From: Arthrobacter sp. SLBN-112
GTDB lineage: Bacteria > Actinomycetota > Actinomycetes > Actinomycetales > Micrococcaceae
Direction: 5' to 3'
Length of the DNA stretch: 64,000 nt
NCBI RefSeq assembly: GCF_030944625.1
Contig: NZ_JAUSXY010000001.1
Coordinates: 4,216,001-4,280,000 of the forward strand
Shown here: in pieces, positions 53,070-61,388 of the stretch
Layout of the letters: each line of letters starts with the position of its first letter
How positions within the stretch are numbered: the first letter of the stretch is position 1
Notes under the pieces: generated by a model
Told to the model about the DNA's origin: nothing
Seen by the model: the letters and a program-made list of their open reading frames with translations, nothing else
Database searches by the model: none
Position numbers and translations under genes: made by a program

Positions 53070-54590
53070 ATGGATGCACGTGCCATCAACATCGCCATCG
53101 TGGTGGTGTACCTGCTCGCAATGCTGGCCTTCGGCTGGTGGGGCAAATCCCGCACCAAGAACAACAGCGACTTCCTGGTTGCCGGCCGCCGGCTTGGCCC
53201 CTTCCTCTACACCGGCACCATGGCCGCGGTGGTCCTGGGCGGCGCGTCCACAGTGGGCGGCGTGGGACTTGGCTACAAGTTCGGCATCTCCGGAATGTGG
53301 CTCGTGGTGGCCATCGGCGCCGGCGTCCTGCTCCTGAGCCTGCTCTTCGCCGGCACCATCCAAAAGCTGAAGATCTACACCGTGTCCCAGATGCTCACCC
53401 TCCGGTACGGGAGCCGGGCAACGGAGGCCTCGGGCATCGTCATGCTCGCGTACACCCTGATGCTCTGCGCCACGTCCACCGGCGCGTATGCGACGATCTT
53501 CGTCGTCCTCTTCGGCCTTGACCGCGCCCTGGCCATCGCCATCGGCGGAGCCATTGTGCTGGTGTACTCCACCATTGGCGGCATGTGGTCCATCACGCTG
53601 GCGGACCAGGTCCAGTTCGTCATCAAGACCGTGGGCATCTTCTTCCTGATGCTCCCCTTCACCCTCAACGCTGCCGGCGGCCTCGACGGCATCCGCAGCC
53701 GCGTTGATGCCAGCTTCTTCCAGATCGACGGGATCGGCGTCCAGACGATCATCACCTACTTCGTGGTCTACACCCTGGGCCTGCTGATCGGCCAGGACAT
53801 CTGGCAGCGCGTATTCACCGCCAAGACGCCCACAGTGGCCCGGTGGGGCGGGGCCACTGCCGGTATCTACTGCATCCTGTACGGCGTGGCCGGTGCGCTG
53901 ATCGGCATGGCCGCCAACGTGGCGTTGTCCAACGTCACGATCGCTGCCAAGGACGACGTCTACGCCGAGGTAGCCCAGAACCTGCTGCCCATCGGCATTG
54001 GCGGCCTGGTCCTGGCCGCCGCCGTGGCCGCCATGATGTCCACCGCTTCCGGCGCGCTGATCGCCGCCGCCACCGTGGCAAGGGCGGATGTCCTGCCGTT
54101 CGTTGCCGGCTGGTTCGGCAAGGAGGTCTCCACCGGCGATTCCGAGAACCCGGAGCACGATGTCAAGGCCAACCGGGTGTGGGTCCTCGCACTGGGCATC
54201 GTGGCCATCGCCATCGCCATCATCACCAAGGACGTTGTTGCGGCCCTGACCATTGCCTACGACATCCTGGTGGGCGGCCTCCTGGTGGCCATCCTGGGCG
54301 GCCTGGTCTGGAAGCGCGGCACCGGCGTGGCAGCCGCGGCATCCATGGCGGTCGGGTCGGTGGTGACGCTGGGCACCATGATCATCCTGGAAATCAACGC
54401 TAAGGCCCCGCTGGACGGCATCTACGCGAATGAGCCCATCTACTACGGCTTGATCGCCTCAGCCGTCGTCTACATCGCGGCTTCGCTGCTCACCCGCCCC
54501 ACCGACCCCCGGGTCATGCGGGCCTGGCAGCGCCGCGTGGCCGGGCAGGAACCGGAGGACGCTCCGGAGGAAATCCTCGCCGCACGCTGA
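53070..54590 (+). CDS. Sodium:solute symporter (SSS) family transporter
   Basis: 506-aa permease with about thirteen helices. The start MDARAINIAIVVVYLLAMLA, the loop SDFLVAGRRLGPFLYTGTMAA, GGASTVGGVGLGYKFGISG and IGQDIWQRVFTAKT are SSS hallmarks. It takes up a small solute with sodium. Its place next to the XRE-cupin regulator and ureohydrolase suggests a guanidino compound, polyamine or amino acid. The ATG at 53070 lies 11 nt after AAGGAG; a start upstream at 52980 would add a Pro/Ser-rich leader without a ribosome site. A long hairpin follows the gene. Confidence 0.88.
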   Translation: MDARAINIAIVVVYLLAMLAFGWWGKSRTKNNSDFLVAGRRLGPFLYTGTMAAVVLGGASTVGGVGLGYKFGISGMWLVVAIGAGVLLLSLLFAGTIQKLKIYTVSQMLTLRYGSRATEASGIVMLAYTLMLCATSTGAYATIFVVLFGLDRALAIAIGGAIVLVYSTIGGMWSITLADQVQFVIKTVGIFFLMLPFTLNAAGGLDGIRSRVDASFFQIDGIGVQTIITYFVVYTLGLLIGQDIWQRVFTAKTPTVARWGGATAGIYCILYGVAGALIGMAANVALSNVTIAAKDDVYAEVAQNLLPIGIGGLVLAAAVAAMMSTASGALIAAATVARADVLPFVAGWFGKEVSTGDSENPEHDVKANRVWVLALGIVAIAIAIITKDVVAALTIAYDILVGGLLVAILGGLVWKRGTGVAAAASMAVGSVVTLGTMIILEINAKAPLDGIYANEPIYYGLIASAVVYIAASLLTRPTDPRVMRAWQRRVAGQEPEDAPEEILAAR

Positions 54591-54610
54591 CCGGACACAT
54601 GCTTTAACGC

Positions 54611-54662
54611 ACGACGACGGCGCCTCCTTTCGCTTCCAGGCGAAGGGAGGCGCCGTCGTCGT
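54611..54662. terminator. Long bidirectional terminator-like hairpin
   Basis: Perfect 17-bp outer stem (ACGACGACGGCGCCTCC and complement, 54611-54627/54646-54662) extends through a wobble pair to TTCGC/GCGAA around a 6-nt loop. It lies between the convergent symporter and acidic protein genes. There is no T-run. Confidence 0.6.
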
Positions 54663-54667
54663 AAGTC

Positions 54668-54895
54668 CTACTCCCCTGTGTCGCGGGGCTCGTCGTCATC
54701 CAGCGGGACCTCGCGGTCCTCGGCATCGATGACCACCGGCGGCGGCTGGACCACCGGCTCCTCCTCGTCAAGGAACTCGTCCTCCGCGTCCCAGTCCGCA
54801 TCGTCTACCGGTGCATCCTCGGCGTAATCGTAGGCGGGGTCCGCTTCGACGGCGTCCAGGTGCGGCATGTCCGGGTGCTGTCCGGTGGTGCTCAT
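54668..54895 (-). CDS. Very acidic small protein
   Basis: 75-aa protein. More than a third of the residues are Asp or Glu (DYAEDAPVDDADWDAEDEF), with a Pro/Val patch in the middle (PVVQPPPVVID). It should be disordered and strongly negative. GGAGG lies before the ATG. No family is recognised. A DNA mimic, chaperone tail or surface-charge role can be imagined, but nothing shows it. The 54896-55162 region upstream holds no further gene. Confidence 0.55.
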   Translation of the reverse strand: MSTTGQHPDMPHLDAVEADPAYDYAEDAPVDDADWDAEDEFLDEEEPVVQPPPVVIDAEDREVPLDDDEPRDTGE

Positions 54896-55162
54896 GATTC
54901 AACCTCCGTTGTTCGCCTGACGTGCTCTTTCAGGTAGGGCGCAGGCCGCGCCACACCTTCATCACAGCACCGGCCGGGCGGACGGGTCAAGGGCTGCGGC
55001 GGGACTGGTGGGGGCCTCGAAATTAAGGAAGGGCGGGGTGCGGTTTTAAGGTCAACCGAAACTCCCCAGCGAGGTTTGCCAGCCAAAAAACCGCGGAAAT
55101 CCGCAGTAGGCTGGCAGGGCAAAGGCGCCGTAACCATGCCCTTTCCAAGCCCAGGAGTACCA

Positions 55163-56305
55163 GTGTCGCAGCACGCCCAGCCCGAACCCCACACCGTCCC
55201 GGAGGCCGCCCCAACCCCGCAAAGCCAGCCCTCGCCGTCGAACATCAAAAGATGGCGCCAGTACTTGGCGGACGAGCGCGCGGAAGCCGCCGTCTACCGT
55301 GACCTGGCCCAGAACCGCGAGGGGGAAGAGCGGGCCATCCTGCTGGCGCTGGCCGAAGCCGAAGGCCGGCACGAGGCGCACTGGCTCGCCCTGCTGGGCG
55401 ATCACGCGGGCAAGCCAAAAAGGGCGTCCGCCCGGAGCCGCTTCCTGGGGTTCCTGGCCCGGCACTTCGGCTCCGTCTTTGTGTTGGCCCTGGCCCAGCG
55501 CGCGGAAGGCCGCTCCCCCTACGCCAAGGACCCCAACGCCACGGACGCCATGGCGGCCGATGAGCAGATCCATGAGGAAGTGGTCCGGGGGCTGGCAACC
55601 CGCGGCCGCAACCGCCTGGCCGGCACGTTCCGCGCCGCCGTCTTCGGCGCCAACGACGGCCTGGTGAGCAACCTCTCCCTGGTGATGGGCATGGCGGCCT
55701 CCGGCGTGGCCAGCAGCGTGGTGCTGCTCAGCGGCGTCGCCGGGCTCCTGGCCGGCGCCATGTCCATGGGAGCCGGCGAGTTCATCTCCGTCCGGTCCCA
55801 GCGGGAGCTGCTGGCAGCCACGCGCCCCACCCAGGTCACCCTGGCGGTCGCGCCCAAGCTGGACCTCGAACACAACGAACTCCTGCTGGTGTACCTGGCC
55901 CGCGGGATGTCCCGGGAGGCTGCCGAACACCGGGTAGCCGAGCGTACCGGCCTGCTGTCCTGCGACTGCGACCCGAGCCTGTCGCTGCAGCCGGAACTGC
56001 CCGAGGAAGCGGACCAGCATGAGGCTGTGGGCACCGCGTGGGGTGCCGCGCTCTCCAGCTTCTGCTTCTTCGCCTCCGGCGCCATCGTTCCCATCCTGCC
56101 GTTCCTGTTCGGCCTGACCGGCGTGACCGCGCTCGTGGTGGCCGGGGCTTTGGTGGGCATTTCCCTCCTGGCCACCGGCGCTGCTGTTGGCCTGCTGTCC
56201 GGCACGTCCCCGCTGACCCGCGGCCTGCGCCAGCTGGCCATCGGCCTCGGCGCCGCCGTCATCACGTACCTGCTGGGCCTGCTGTTCGGCACCGCGGTGG
56301 GCTAG
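55163..56305 (+). CDS. Ferritin-like domain fused to VIT1/CCC1 iron-manganese transporter
   Basis: 380-aa protein. Residues about 28-150 form a rubrerythrin-type helical domain with spaced acidic/His ligands (RQYLADERAEAAVYRDLAQ, EAEGRHEAHWLALL, DEQIHEEVVRGL). The rest is a VIT1/CCC1 transporter: AAVFGANDGLVSNLSLVMG, AGAMSMGAGEFISVRSQREL, then three C-terminal helices. Such fusions (MbfA-like) export iron or manganese using the ferritin-like part as a sensor or collector. The GTG at 55163 has AGGAG 5 nt upstream; ATG at 55136 has none. Confidence 0.88.
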   Translation: MSQHAQPEPHTVPEAAPTPQSQPSPSNIKRWRQYLADERAEAAVYRDLAQNREGEERAILLALAEAEGRHEAHWLALLGDHAGKPKRASARSRFLGFLARHFGSVFVLALAQRAEGRSPYAKDPNATDAMAADEQIHEEVVRGLATRGRNRLAGTFRAAVFGANDGLVSNLSLVMGMAASGVASSVVLLSGVAGLLAGAMSMGAGEFISVRSQRELLAATRPTQVTLAVAPKLDLEHNELLLVYLARGMSREAAEHRVAERTGLLSCDCDPSLSLQPELPEEADQHEAVGTAWGAALSSFCFFASGAIVPILPFLFGLTGVTALVVAGALVGISLLATGAAVGLLSGTSPLTRGLRQLAIGLGAAVITYLLGLLFGTAVG

Positions 56306-56324
56306 CCACCCGCGGCTGAACCCG

Positions 56325-56369
56325 CGTGGAGGTTCTCCGGCGCCGCTCAGCGCTGCCGGAGGACCTCCA
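56325..56369. terminator. Hairpin between convergent genes
   Basis: GTGGAGGTTCTCCGGC and GCCGGAGGACCTCCAC (56325-56340/56354-56369) pair at fifteen of sixteen positions. The right arm lies inside the last codons of the LOG-like gene. It can serve both converging transcripts, although there is no T-run. Confidence 0.5.
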
Positions 56370-57483
56370 CTGCTTCGTCCACTGTGTCCACCAGGAAGAT
56401 GTAATCCGCCATGGTGCGCCCGGCGGCGAGGCTGGCCAGCATGGGCCATGCCGGGTATTCCTGCTCCCAGTGCCGGCGCCCCACCAGCACCATGGGAGCC
56501 ACCGTTTCCCGGGCGCCGTAGTAGTTCTCGCAGGCATCCTGGAAGATCTCCTGCACCGTGCCAGCGGCTCCCGGCAGGAACACGATGCCGCCGTGGCACA
56601 GTTGCAGGAGGATGGCTTCGCGGATGGCGTTGGCGAAGTATTTCGCAATGTGCGTGGCAAAGTAGTTGGGCGGCTCATGCCCGTAGAACCAGGTGGGGAT
56701 CCCCAGTGACGGCGTCCCGCCCGGATGGCGGTCGACGACGGCGGCGGCCGCGCGTGCCCACGCCGACACCGAGGGCCGGAACCCGGGAACGGCGGCGAGC
56801 GCCGCGAGCGCCCACTGCACATCGCCGTCGGACGCCCCGCTCAGGTATGCGCCCAGGTTCGCCGCTTCCATGGCGCCAGGTCCGCCGCCGGTGGCGACCA
56901 CATGGCCGTCCTGCGCAAGCAGCCTGCCCAGCCGCGCCGCCTGGGCGAATTCCGTACTGCCGCGCGGCGCCGCATGGCCGCCCATCACGCCGACGATGGA
57001 CCGGCGGTTCCAGGGTGCGGAGCGGGTGAGTTCATCGAGGGCATCGCCGATGGCGTGATCGTGCAGGGCGGAGGCCAGGGTCGCGTCCACGCGGTGGCGC
57101 TGGCCGGGCTGGATGCTCCAGTGGTAGATGCGGGCGTCGGGCAGCTCTTCGTAGGGGGACGAAGCCAGCCCGGCGTACAGTTCCGCCGGGGTGTACAGGG
57201 TGGCGCGGTAGGGATCGAACGGGACGCCTTCGAGCCGGGGAAAGATCAGCGCACCGCGGCTGCGGAGGTTGGCCTCCATGCCGTCGTCGAAGAGGCAGCC
57301 GAGGAACATGGCCCCCTCAACGTCAACCCTCTTCAGCGCCGGAGTCCGCCCCCGGAGGTCCAGCGACTGGGCGTGCCAGCCATGCAGATTGACGGCGCCG
57401 CCGGCAACCAGCCGGTCGAAGCTGGCCAGGTCCTGGACTTCGAGGGTGCGGGGACGGGGGCCCAGGCTTCCGGCGAAATTCAC
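56347..57483 (-). CDS. LOG/TIGR00730-like Rossmann-fold nucleotide-binding protein
   Basis: 378-aa protein with a Rossmann fold in its second half: RSIVGVMGGHAAPRGSTEF, GHVVATGGGPGAMEAANLG and the phosphoribohydrolase-type FLPGAAGTVQEIFQDACENY. These resemble the lysine-decarboxylase-like LOG proteins that cleave nucleotide monophosphates, and the larger PpnN nucleosidases. The first about 140 residues (LASFDRLVAGGAVNLHGWHA, LKRVDVEGAMFLGCLF) form an extra domain. The GTG at 57483 has GGAGGG 8 nt upstream. The substrate is unknown. Confidence 0.75.
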   Translation of the reverse strand: MNFAGSLGPRPRTLEVQDLASFDRLVAGGAVNLHGWHAQSLDLRGRTPALKRVDVEGAMFLGCLFDDGMEANLRSRGALIFPRLEGVPFDPYRATLYTPAELYAGLASSPYEELPDARIYHWSIQPGQRHRVDATLASALHDHAIGDALDELTRSAPWNRRSIVGVMGGHAAPRGSTEFAQAARLGRLLAQDGHVVATGGGPGAMEAANLGAYLSGASDGDVQWALAALAAVPGFRPSVSAWARAAAAVVDRHPGGTPSLGIPTWFYGHEPPNYFATHIAKYFANAIREAILLQLCHGGIVFLPGAAGTVQEIFQDACENYYGARETVAPMVLVGRRHWEQEYPAWPMLASLAAGRTMADYIFLVDTVDEAVEVLRQR

Positions 57484-57617
57484 GGCTGCAGCCCTCCGGT
57501 CCTGGTCATGGAGCCAGCCTAGGGCACCGCAGGCAGATGGTGGGGCCATCCCGTTACGAGACGCCAGCCCGGCGTGGGCGCCAGGGATGTCCCGTCGGTC
57601 ATCAGGCGCAACGTCCC

Positions 57618-57679
57618 TTGACCCCGGGAACCCGCCTGCTACCATCGAGCAAGAAAGTATGTCCTATCAAGAGAACATA
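57618..57679 (+). promoter_or_regulatory. iol regulator promoter and operator
   Basis: TTGACC (57618-57623) and TACCAT (57640-57645) are separated by 16 bp. Just downstream, TATGT-N12-ACATA (57658-57679) is a dyad placed to block early transcription, as expected for autorepression by the GntR regulator. A leader of about 100 nt precedes the GTG. Nothing else was seen in 57484-57754. Confidence 0.6.
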
Positions 57680-57754
57680 TAGCGGCAATCGGTCCGCCGG
57701 CACGCCTGTCCGGACCGGACGGCTGCGCAGTTACCGAAGACGAGGGAACGCACC

Positions 57755-58495
57755 GTGGCGAACAACCTGGGACTCAGCATCGACCGCTCCTCCCCCGTGC
57801 CCCTGTACCACCAAGTGGTCCAGGGCATCGAAGCCGCGATCTACAGCGGGGTGCTGGAACCCGGCAGCCGGCTGGACAATGAAATCGACCTGGCCGCCCA
57901 GCTCAACCTCTCCCGGCCAACCATGCGCAAGGCGATGGACGAACTGGTTCGGTCGGGCCTCCTGGTGCGCAAGCGTGGCGTAGGGACCCAGGTGGTCTCC
58001 AGCCAGGTGCGCCGCCCACTGGAGCTCTCAAGCCTCTACGACGACCTCACCAACAACGGCAAAAAGCCCACCACCGAAGTCCTCAGCTTTTCGCATGTGG
58101 AAGCTGACGACGCCACACTCACCACGCTGCAGCTTCCCGCGGGTTCCAAGGTCTACCACTTCACCCGACTCCGGAAAGTGGGCGGCAAGCCGTTGGCCCT
58201 GATGGAGAACTGGGTGCGCGACGACATTGCCGACATGGACGAAGCCATGCTTGTAGCCGAGGGCCTCTACTCGATCCTGCGCCGCGGCGGCGTGAACTTC
58301 CGGCTGGCCAACCAGCGCATTGGCGCAGTGAACGCCAACGACTACCAGGCGTCCATGCTGGACACTGCCGCAGGGTCCGCCCTGGTCACCATGGAACGCA
58401 CAGCCGTGGACGATACCGGCAGGCGCGTGGAGACCGGCCACCACGTCTACCGGGCGGATTCCTACAGCTTCGAAATGACCCTCGTACAGCGCTAG
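57755..58495 (+). CDS. GntR family regulator, HutC/UTRA type, likely inositol regulator
   Basis: 246-aa regulator. Winged helix at about 10-80 (PVPLYHQVVQGIEAAIYSG, LNLSRPTMRKAMDELVRSGL, KRGVGTQVV) and a UTRA ligand domain from about 95 (LSFSHVEADDATLTTLQLPA, LRKVGGKPLALMENWV, DTAAGSALVTMERT). UTRA domains bind sugars or their phosphates. It is directly upstream of iolB, so it probably responds to inositol or an intermediate. The start is a GTG with a GAGGG site. The gap to iolB is 17 bp. Confidence 0.9.
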   Translation: MANNLGLSIDRSSPVPLYHQVVQGIEAAIYSGVLEPGSRLDNEIDLAAQLNLSRPTMRKAMDELVRSGLLVRKRGVGTQVVSSQVRRPLELSSLYDDLTNNGKKPTTEVLSFSHVEADDATLTTLQLPAGSKVYHFTRLRKVGGKPLALMENWVRDDIADMDEAMLVAEGLYSILRRGGVNFRLANQRIGAVNANDYQASMLDTAAGSALVTMERTAVDDTGRRVETGHHVYRADSYSFEMTLVQR

Positions 58496-58512
58496 CGCAA
58501 AGGAACACCTCC

Positions 58513-59406
58513 ATGACCAACTGGGTCTATCCCCTGGGCGCAGCCAGGGACGGAAAATGGGACGTTTCGATCGGTACCTCCGATTCCGCCCTCTCCGTGG
58601 ACGGCTGGGCACACACCGGGCTGAAGGTCGCCACCTTGCCGGCGGGCGCCGCCGTCGACCTTCCCGCCGCAGACGAGGAACGGATCGTGGTGCCCCTCAG
58701 CGGGTCGTTCACCGTGACCGTGGATGGCACGGAATACCCGCTGGCCGGCCGCCCGTCCGTTTTCTCCGGCCCTGCCGACGTGCTCTATTCCGGCACCGGA
58801 CGCGCCGTCAGCATCAGTTCGGCCGACGGCGGCCGGGTGGCCGTTGCCACTGCCCCGGCACGGGCCTCCTATCCCACCCGGCTGGTACCCGCTGCCGAAA
58901 CCCGGGTGGAACTGCGCGGGGCGGGCAACTGCTCGCGCCAGGTCCATAACTTCGGCACGCCGGCAGCGCTTGAGGCAGACCGCTTCATCGTCTGCGAGGT
59001 TCTCACCCCGGCCGGCAACTGGTCCTCCTACCCTCCGCACAAGCATGACGAGGAGAAGGACGGCGAGACCTCCCTCGAGGAGATCTACTACTTCGAAACG
59101 CAGGTAGCGGCCGGCGGTTCGGCGCCTGCCGATGCCGATGCCATTGGCTACCAGCGTGTCTACGCCTCGGACGAGCGGCCCATCGACGTCTCGGCCGAGG
59201 TGCGCACGGGCGACGTTGTCCTGGTGCCCTACGGCTGGCACGGCCCTGCCATGGCTGCCCCGGGGTACGACCTCTACTACCTGAACGTCATGGCGGGCCC
59301 GGGACCGGTGCGCGAATGGCTGATCAGCGACGACCCGCACCACGGCTGGGTGCGGCAGACCTGGGAGAGCCAGAACATCGATCCCCGGCTGCCCTTCGGA
59401 GCCTGA
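58513..59406 (+). CDS. iolB: 5-deoxy-glucuronate isomerase
   Basis: 297-aa bicupin enzyme that isomerises 5-deoxy-glucuronate to 2-deoxy-5-keto-gluconate in myo-inositol breakdown. The metal-binding cupin motif SSYPPHKHDEEK (about residues 172-183) and SLEEIYYFE are conserved, as are NFGTPAALEADRFIVCEV and the C-terminal YYLNVMAGPGPVREW. Length is as expected. It follows the regulator by 17 bp with an AAAGGA site, so they are cotranscribed. It converges on the MFS gene. Confidence 0.95.
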   Translation: MTNWVYPLGAARDGKWDVSIGTSDSALSVDGWAHTGLKVATLPAGAAVDLPAADEERIVVPLSGSFTVTVDGTEYPLAGRPSVFSGPADVLYSGTGRAVSISSADGGRVAVATAPARASYPTRLVPAAETRVELRGAGNCSRQVHNFGTPAALEADRFIVCEVLTPAGNWSSYPPHKHDEEKDGETSLEEIYYFETQVAAGGSAPADADAIGYQRVYASDERPIDVSAEVRTGDVVLVPYGWHGPAMAAPGYDLYYLNVMAGPGPVREWLISDDPHHGWVRQTWESQNIDPRLPFGA

Positions 59407-59443
59407 CGCGAGCCAAGGTGCGCCGCTCCTCTGACCCCGCCGC

Positions 59444-60647
59444 TTAGCGGACGCCCACCTCTTCCGCCGTCTGCACCCCGTTGCCCGGCCGATGTTCGCG
59501 CCGCTTGGCGGCCGCCGCGGCGAACGCCATGACCGCCACTCCGCGCCAGGGTGATGACCGCCCCGGCCCAGATGGGCGACGTGTAGCCGAATCCAGCGGT
59601 AATGGTGACCCCGCCCAGCCAGGCGCCCAGGGCATTACCCACGTTGAAGGCACCAATATTCGCGCCGGAGGCAAGCGTGGGAGCCCCGGGGGCATACTTC
59701 ATGACGCGCATCTGCAGTCCGGGAACGGTGGCGAAGCCGAAGCCTCCCATGAGTACCAGTGAAATGACGGTTAGCACAGGGTTCGCGGCGGTCAGGGCGA
59801 ACGCCACCAGCACCGCGAACAGGATGGCGAGTACCACCAGGAGTGTCCGGTCAACGTTACGGTCCGCAGCTTTTCCGCCCAGCGTGTTGCCGGCGAATAG
59901 TCCCACGCCAAAAACAATGAGCAGCCACGGGACGGCGGAGGCCGCAAAGCCCGAAACCTCGGTCAGCGTGTAGGCGATATAGGTGAACGCCCCGAACATG
60001 CCGCCGAAGCCAAGAATGGTCACCACGATGGACAGCCACACCTGCCCGGAGCGGAAGGCGCGCAGCTCGGAGCGAAGGCTTCCCGCCGTGTCGGCTTCAC
60101 CGGCGTGCCGGGGCACCAGCGCAAGGATGCCGGCGAGCGCAGCCACCCCAATGGCCGTGATGGCCCAGAAGGTGGCCCGCCAACCGGCGGCCTGGCCCAG
60201 CAGCGTGCCGAACGGGACCCCCAGGACATTGGCTGCAGTGAGTCCGGTGAACATCAGCGCGATGGCACCGGCCTTCTTGCTGGGCGCGACCATGCCCGCG
60301 GCCACCACGGCTCCGATTCCGAAGAAGGCGCCATGCGAAAGGGCTGCGATGATCCGGCCCAACATCATGGGCCAGTAGCCGCCAGCGGTGGCGGAGAGCA
60401 GGTTTCCTGCGATGAACAGGACCAGCAGGGCCGCAAGCACCGGCTTGCGCTCGAACCTCGTCACGGCCGCCGTGAGGCCGAGTGCGCCCACCACCACCGA
60501 GAGCGCGTAACCGGAAATGAACCATCCGGCGGAGGCTTCGCTGACGCCGAAATCCGCTGCCACCTCCGGCAGCAGTCCGGCGATGACAAATTCGGTGAGT
60601 CCTATTCCGAAGCCGCCGAGGGCGAGGGCTATCAGGCCAACAGGCAT
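59444..60647 (-). pseudogene. MFS transporter (DHA1-type) with a frameshift near the 3' end
   Basis: The protein reads normally from ATG 60647 (AAGGAGC site) through about eleven helices to IWAGAVITL, including VTRFERKPVLAALLVLF and FGIGAVVAAGMV. The frame then turns into Arg/Gly-rich noise and would overlap iolB by 130 bp. The expected last helix and tail (GVAVMAFAAAAAKRREH to a stop at 59444) lie one frame over; removing one base near 59541-59550 restores about 400 aa. It is related to arabinose-efflux/AraJ-like drug exporters and is divergent from a MarR regulator. Sequence error or a recent lesion. Confidence 0.75.
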
Positions 60648-60704
60648 GGGAATGCTCCTTCTAGTTGTAGTGGTTGGTTGTTCCTTGGAAGGGAAGGCGC
60701 CTAA

Positions 60705-60764
60705 GATAGTTGCAGACGCGGTATTTATTGTTGCACATGCAAATATACCGCGCAAGCAACTATC
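60705..60764. promoter_or_regulatory. 60-bp operator dyad between the MFS and MarR genes
   Basis: Arms GATAGTTGC-N3-CGCGGTAT (60705-60724) and ATACCGCG-N3-GCAACTATC (60745-60764) are perfect complements outside the three-base spacers. A smaller palindrome TTGCACATGCAA (60731-60742) lies between. The AGTTGC/GCAACT core matches the operator of the other MarR gene at 49073. Confidence 0.65.
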
Positions 60765-60819
60765 TGCATTCAATGATCGATGGCCGCCCGTTCGGCGCCA
60801 TTTAGGTGAAGGAGCAACC

Positions 60820-61269
60820 ATGGGCATCAAGGACGACGCCGTTGAGGTACGCGCCCAGGGATGGCGTACATTGGCGGCCTTGCATGGCTTGATCGAAGGT
60901 GAGCTGGAACGTTCCCTGCAGGCCGAGTCAAAGCTGTCCGTGGTGGAGTACACCGTGCTGGATGCCCTCAGCCGGCAGGACGGGTGGCATATGCGGATGC
61001 AGCAACTGGCCCGTGCCACGGCGCTCAGCCCCAGTGCCACCACGCGGCTGGTGAACCGGCTGGAGGACCGCGGCCTCCTGACCCGGATCCTGTGCGACGA
61101 CGACCGCCGCGGCATCTACACCGAGCTGACCGCCAGCGGCATCAGCCTGCTCACGGAGGCCCGGCCGGTCCACGATGCCACCCTGGAGCGTGCGTTGGAC
61201 GAGGCCCAGGCGGTCCCGGAGCTGGCGCCGCTGGTGGACGCCCTGCCGAGGCTGCACGCGCCGGCATAA
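60820..61269 (+). CDS. MarR family transcriptional regulator
   Basis: 149-aa winged-helix regulator: SKLSVVEYTVLDALSRQDGW, MQQLARATALSPSATTRLVNRLEDRGLL, then the wing DDDRRGIYTELTASG. It diverges from the MFS gene and probably represses it and itself through the 60-bp dyad between them. The ATG at 60820 follows GAAGGAG. It is followed by a terminator and does not appear to belong to the inositol genes on either side. Confidence 0.92.
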   Translation: MGIKDDAVEVRAQGWRTLAALHGLIEGELERSLQAESKLSVVEYTVLDALSRQDGWHMRMQQLARATALSPSATTRLVNRLEDRGLLTRILCDDDRRGIYTELTASGISLLTEARPVHDATLERALDEAQAVPELAPLVDALPRLHAPA

Positions 61270-61311
61270 AGCAGCAACCCCCGGAAGGATCATCATGGGG
61301 GTTGCTGCTTT
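61270..61311 (+). terminator. Terminator after the MarR gene
   Basis: A perfect 13-bp stem (AGCAGCAACCCCC and GGGGGTTGCTGCT, 61270-61282/61297-61309) starts directly after the stop codon. It is followed by TTTG only, so it may work from both sides. Confidence 0.65.
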
Positions 61312-61388
61312 GTGCGCGGGAACGGTCGGGGCCGGTCAGGGGATCGTTGCTGCTGCTTCCGTGGTTTGGCCGCCCCCCTCCTCCTGTC

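Noticed and set aside
49214..54590. Clavulanate-type biosynthetic cluster
   Set aside because: Only the TPP enzyme and ureohydrolase resemble that pathway. No beta-lactam synthetase, clavaminate synthase or tailoring genes are present.
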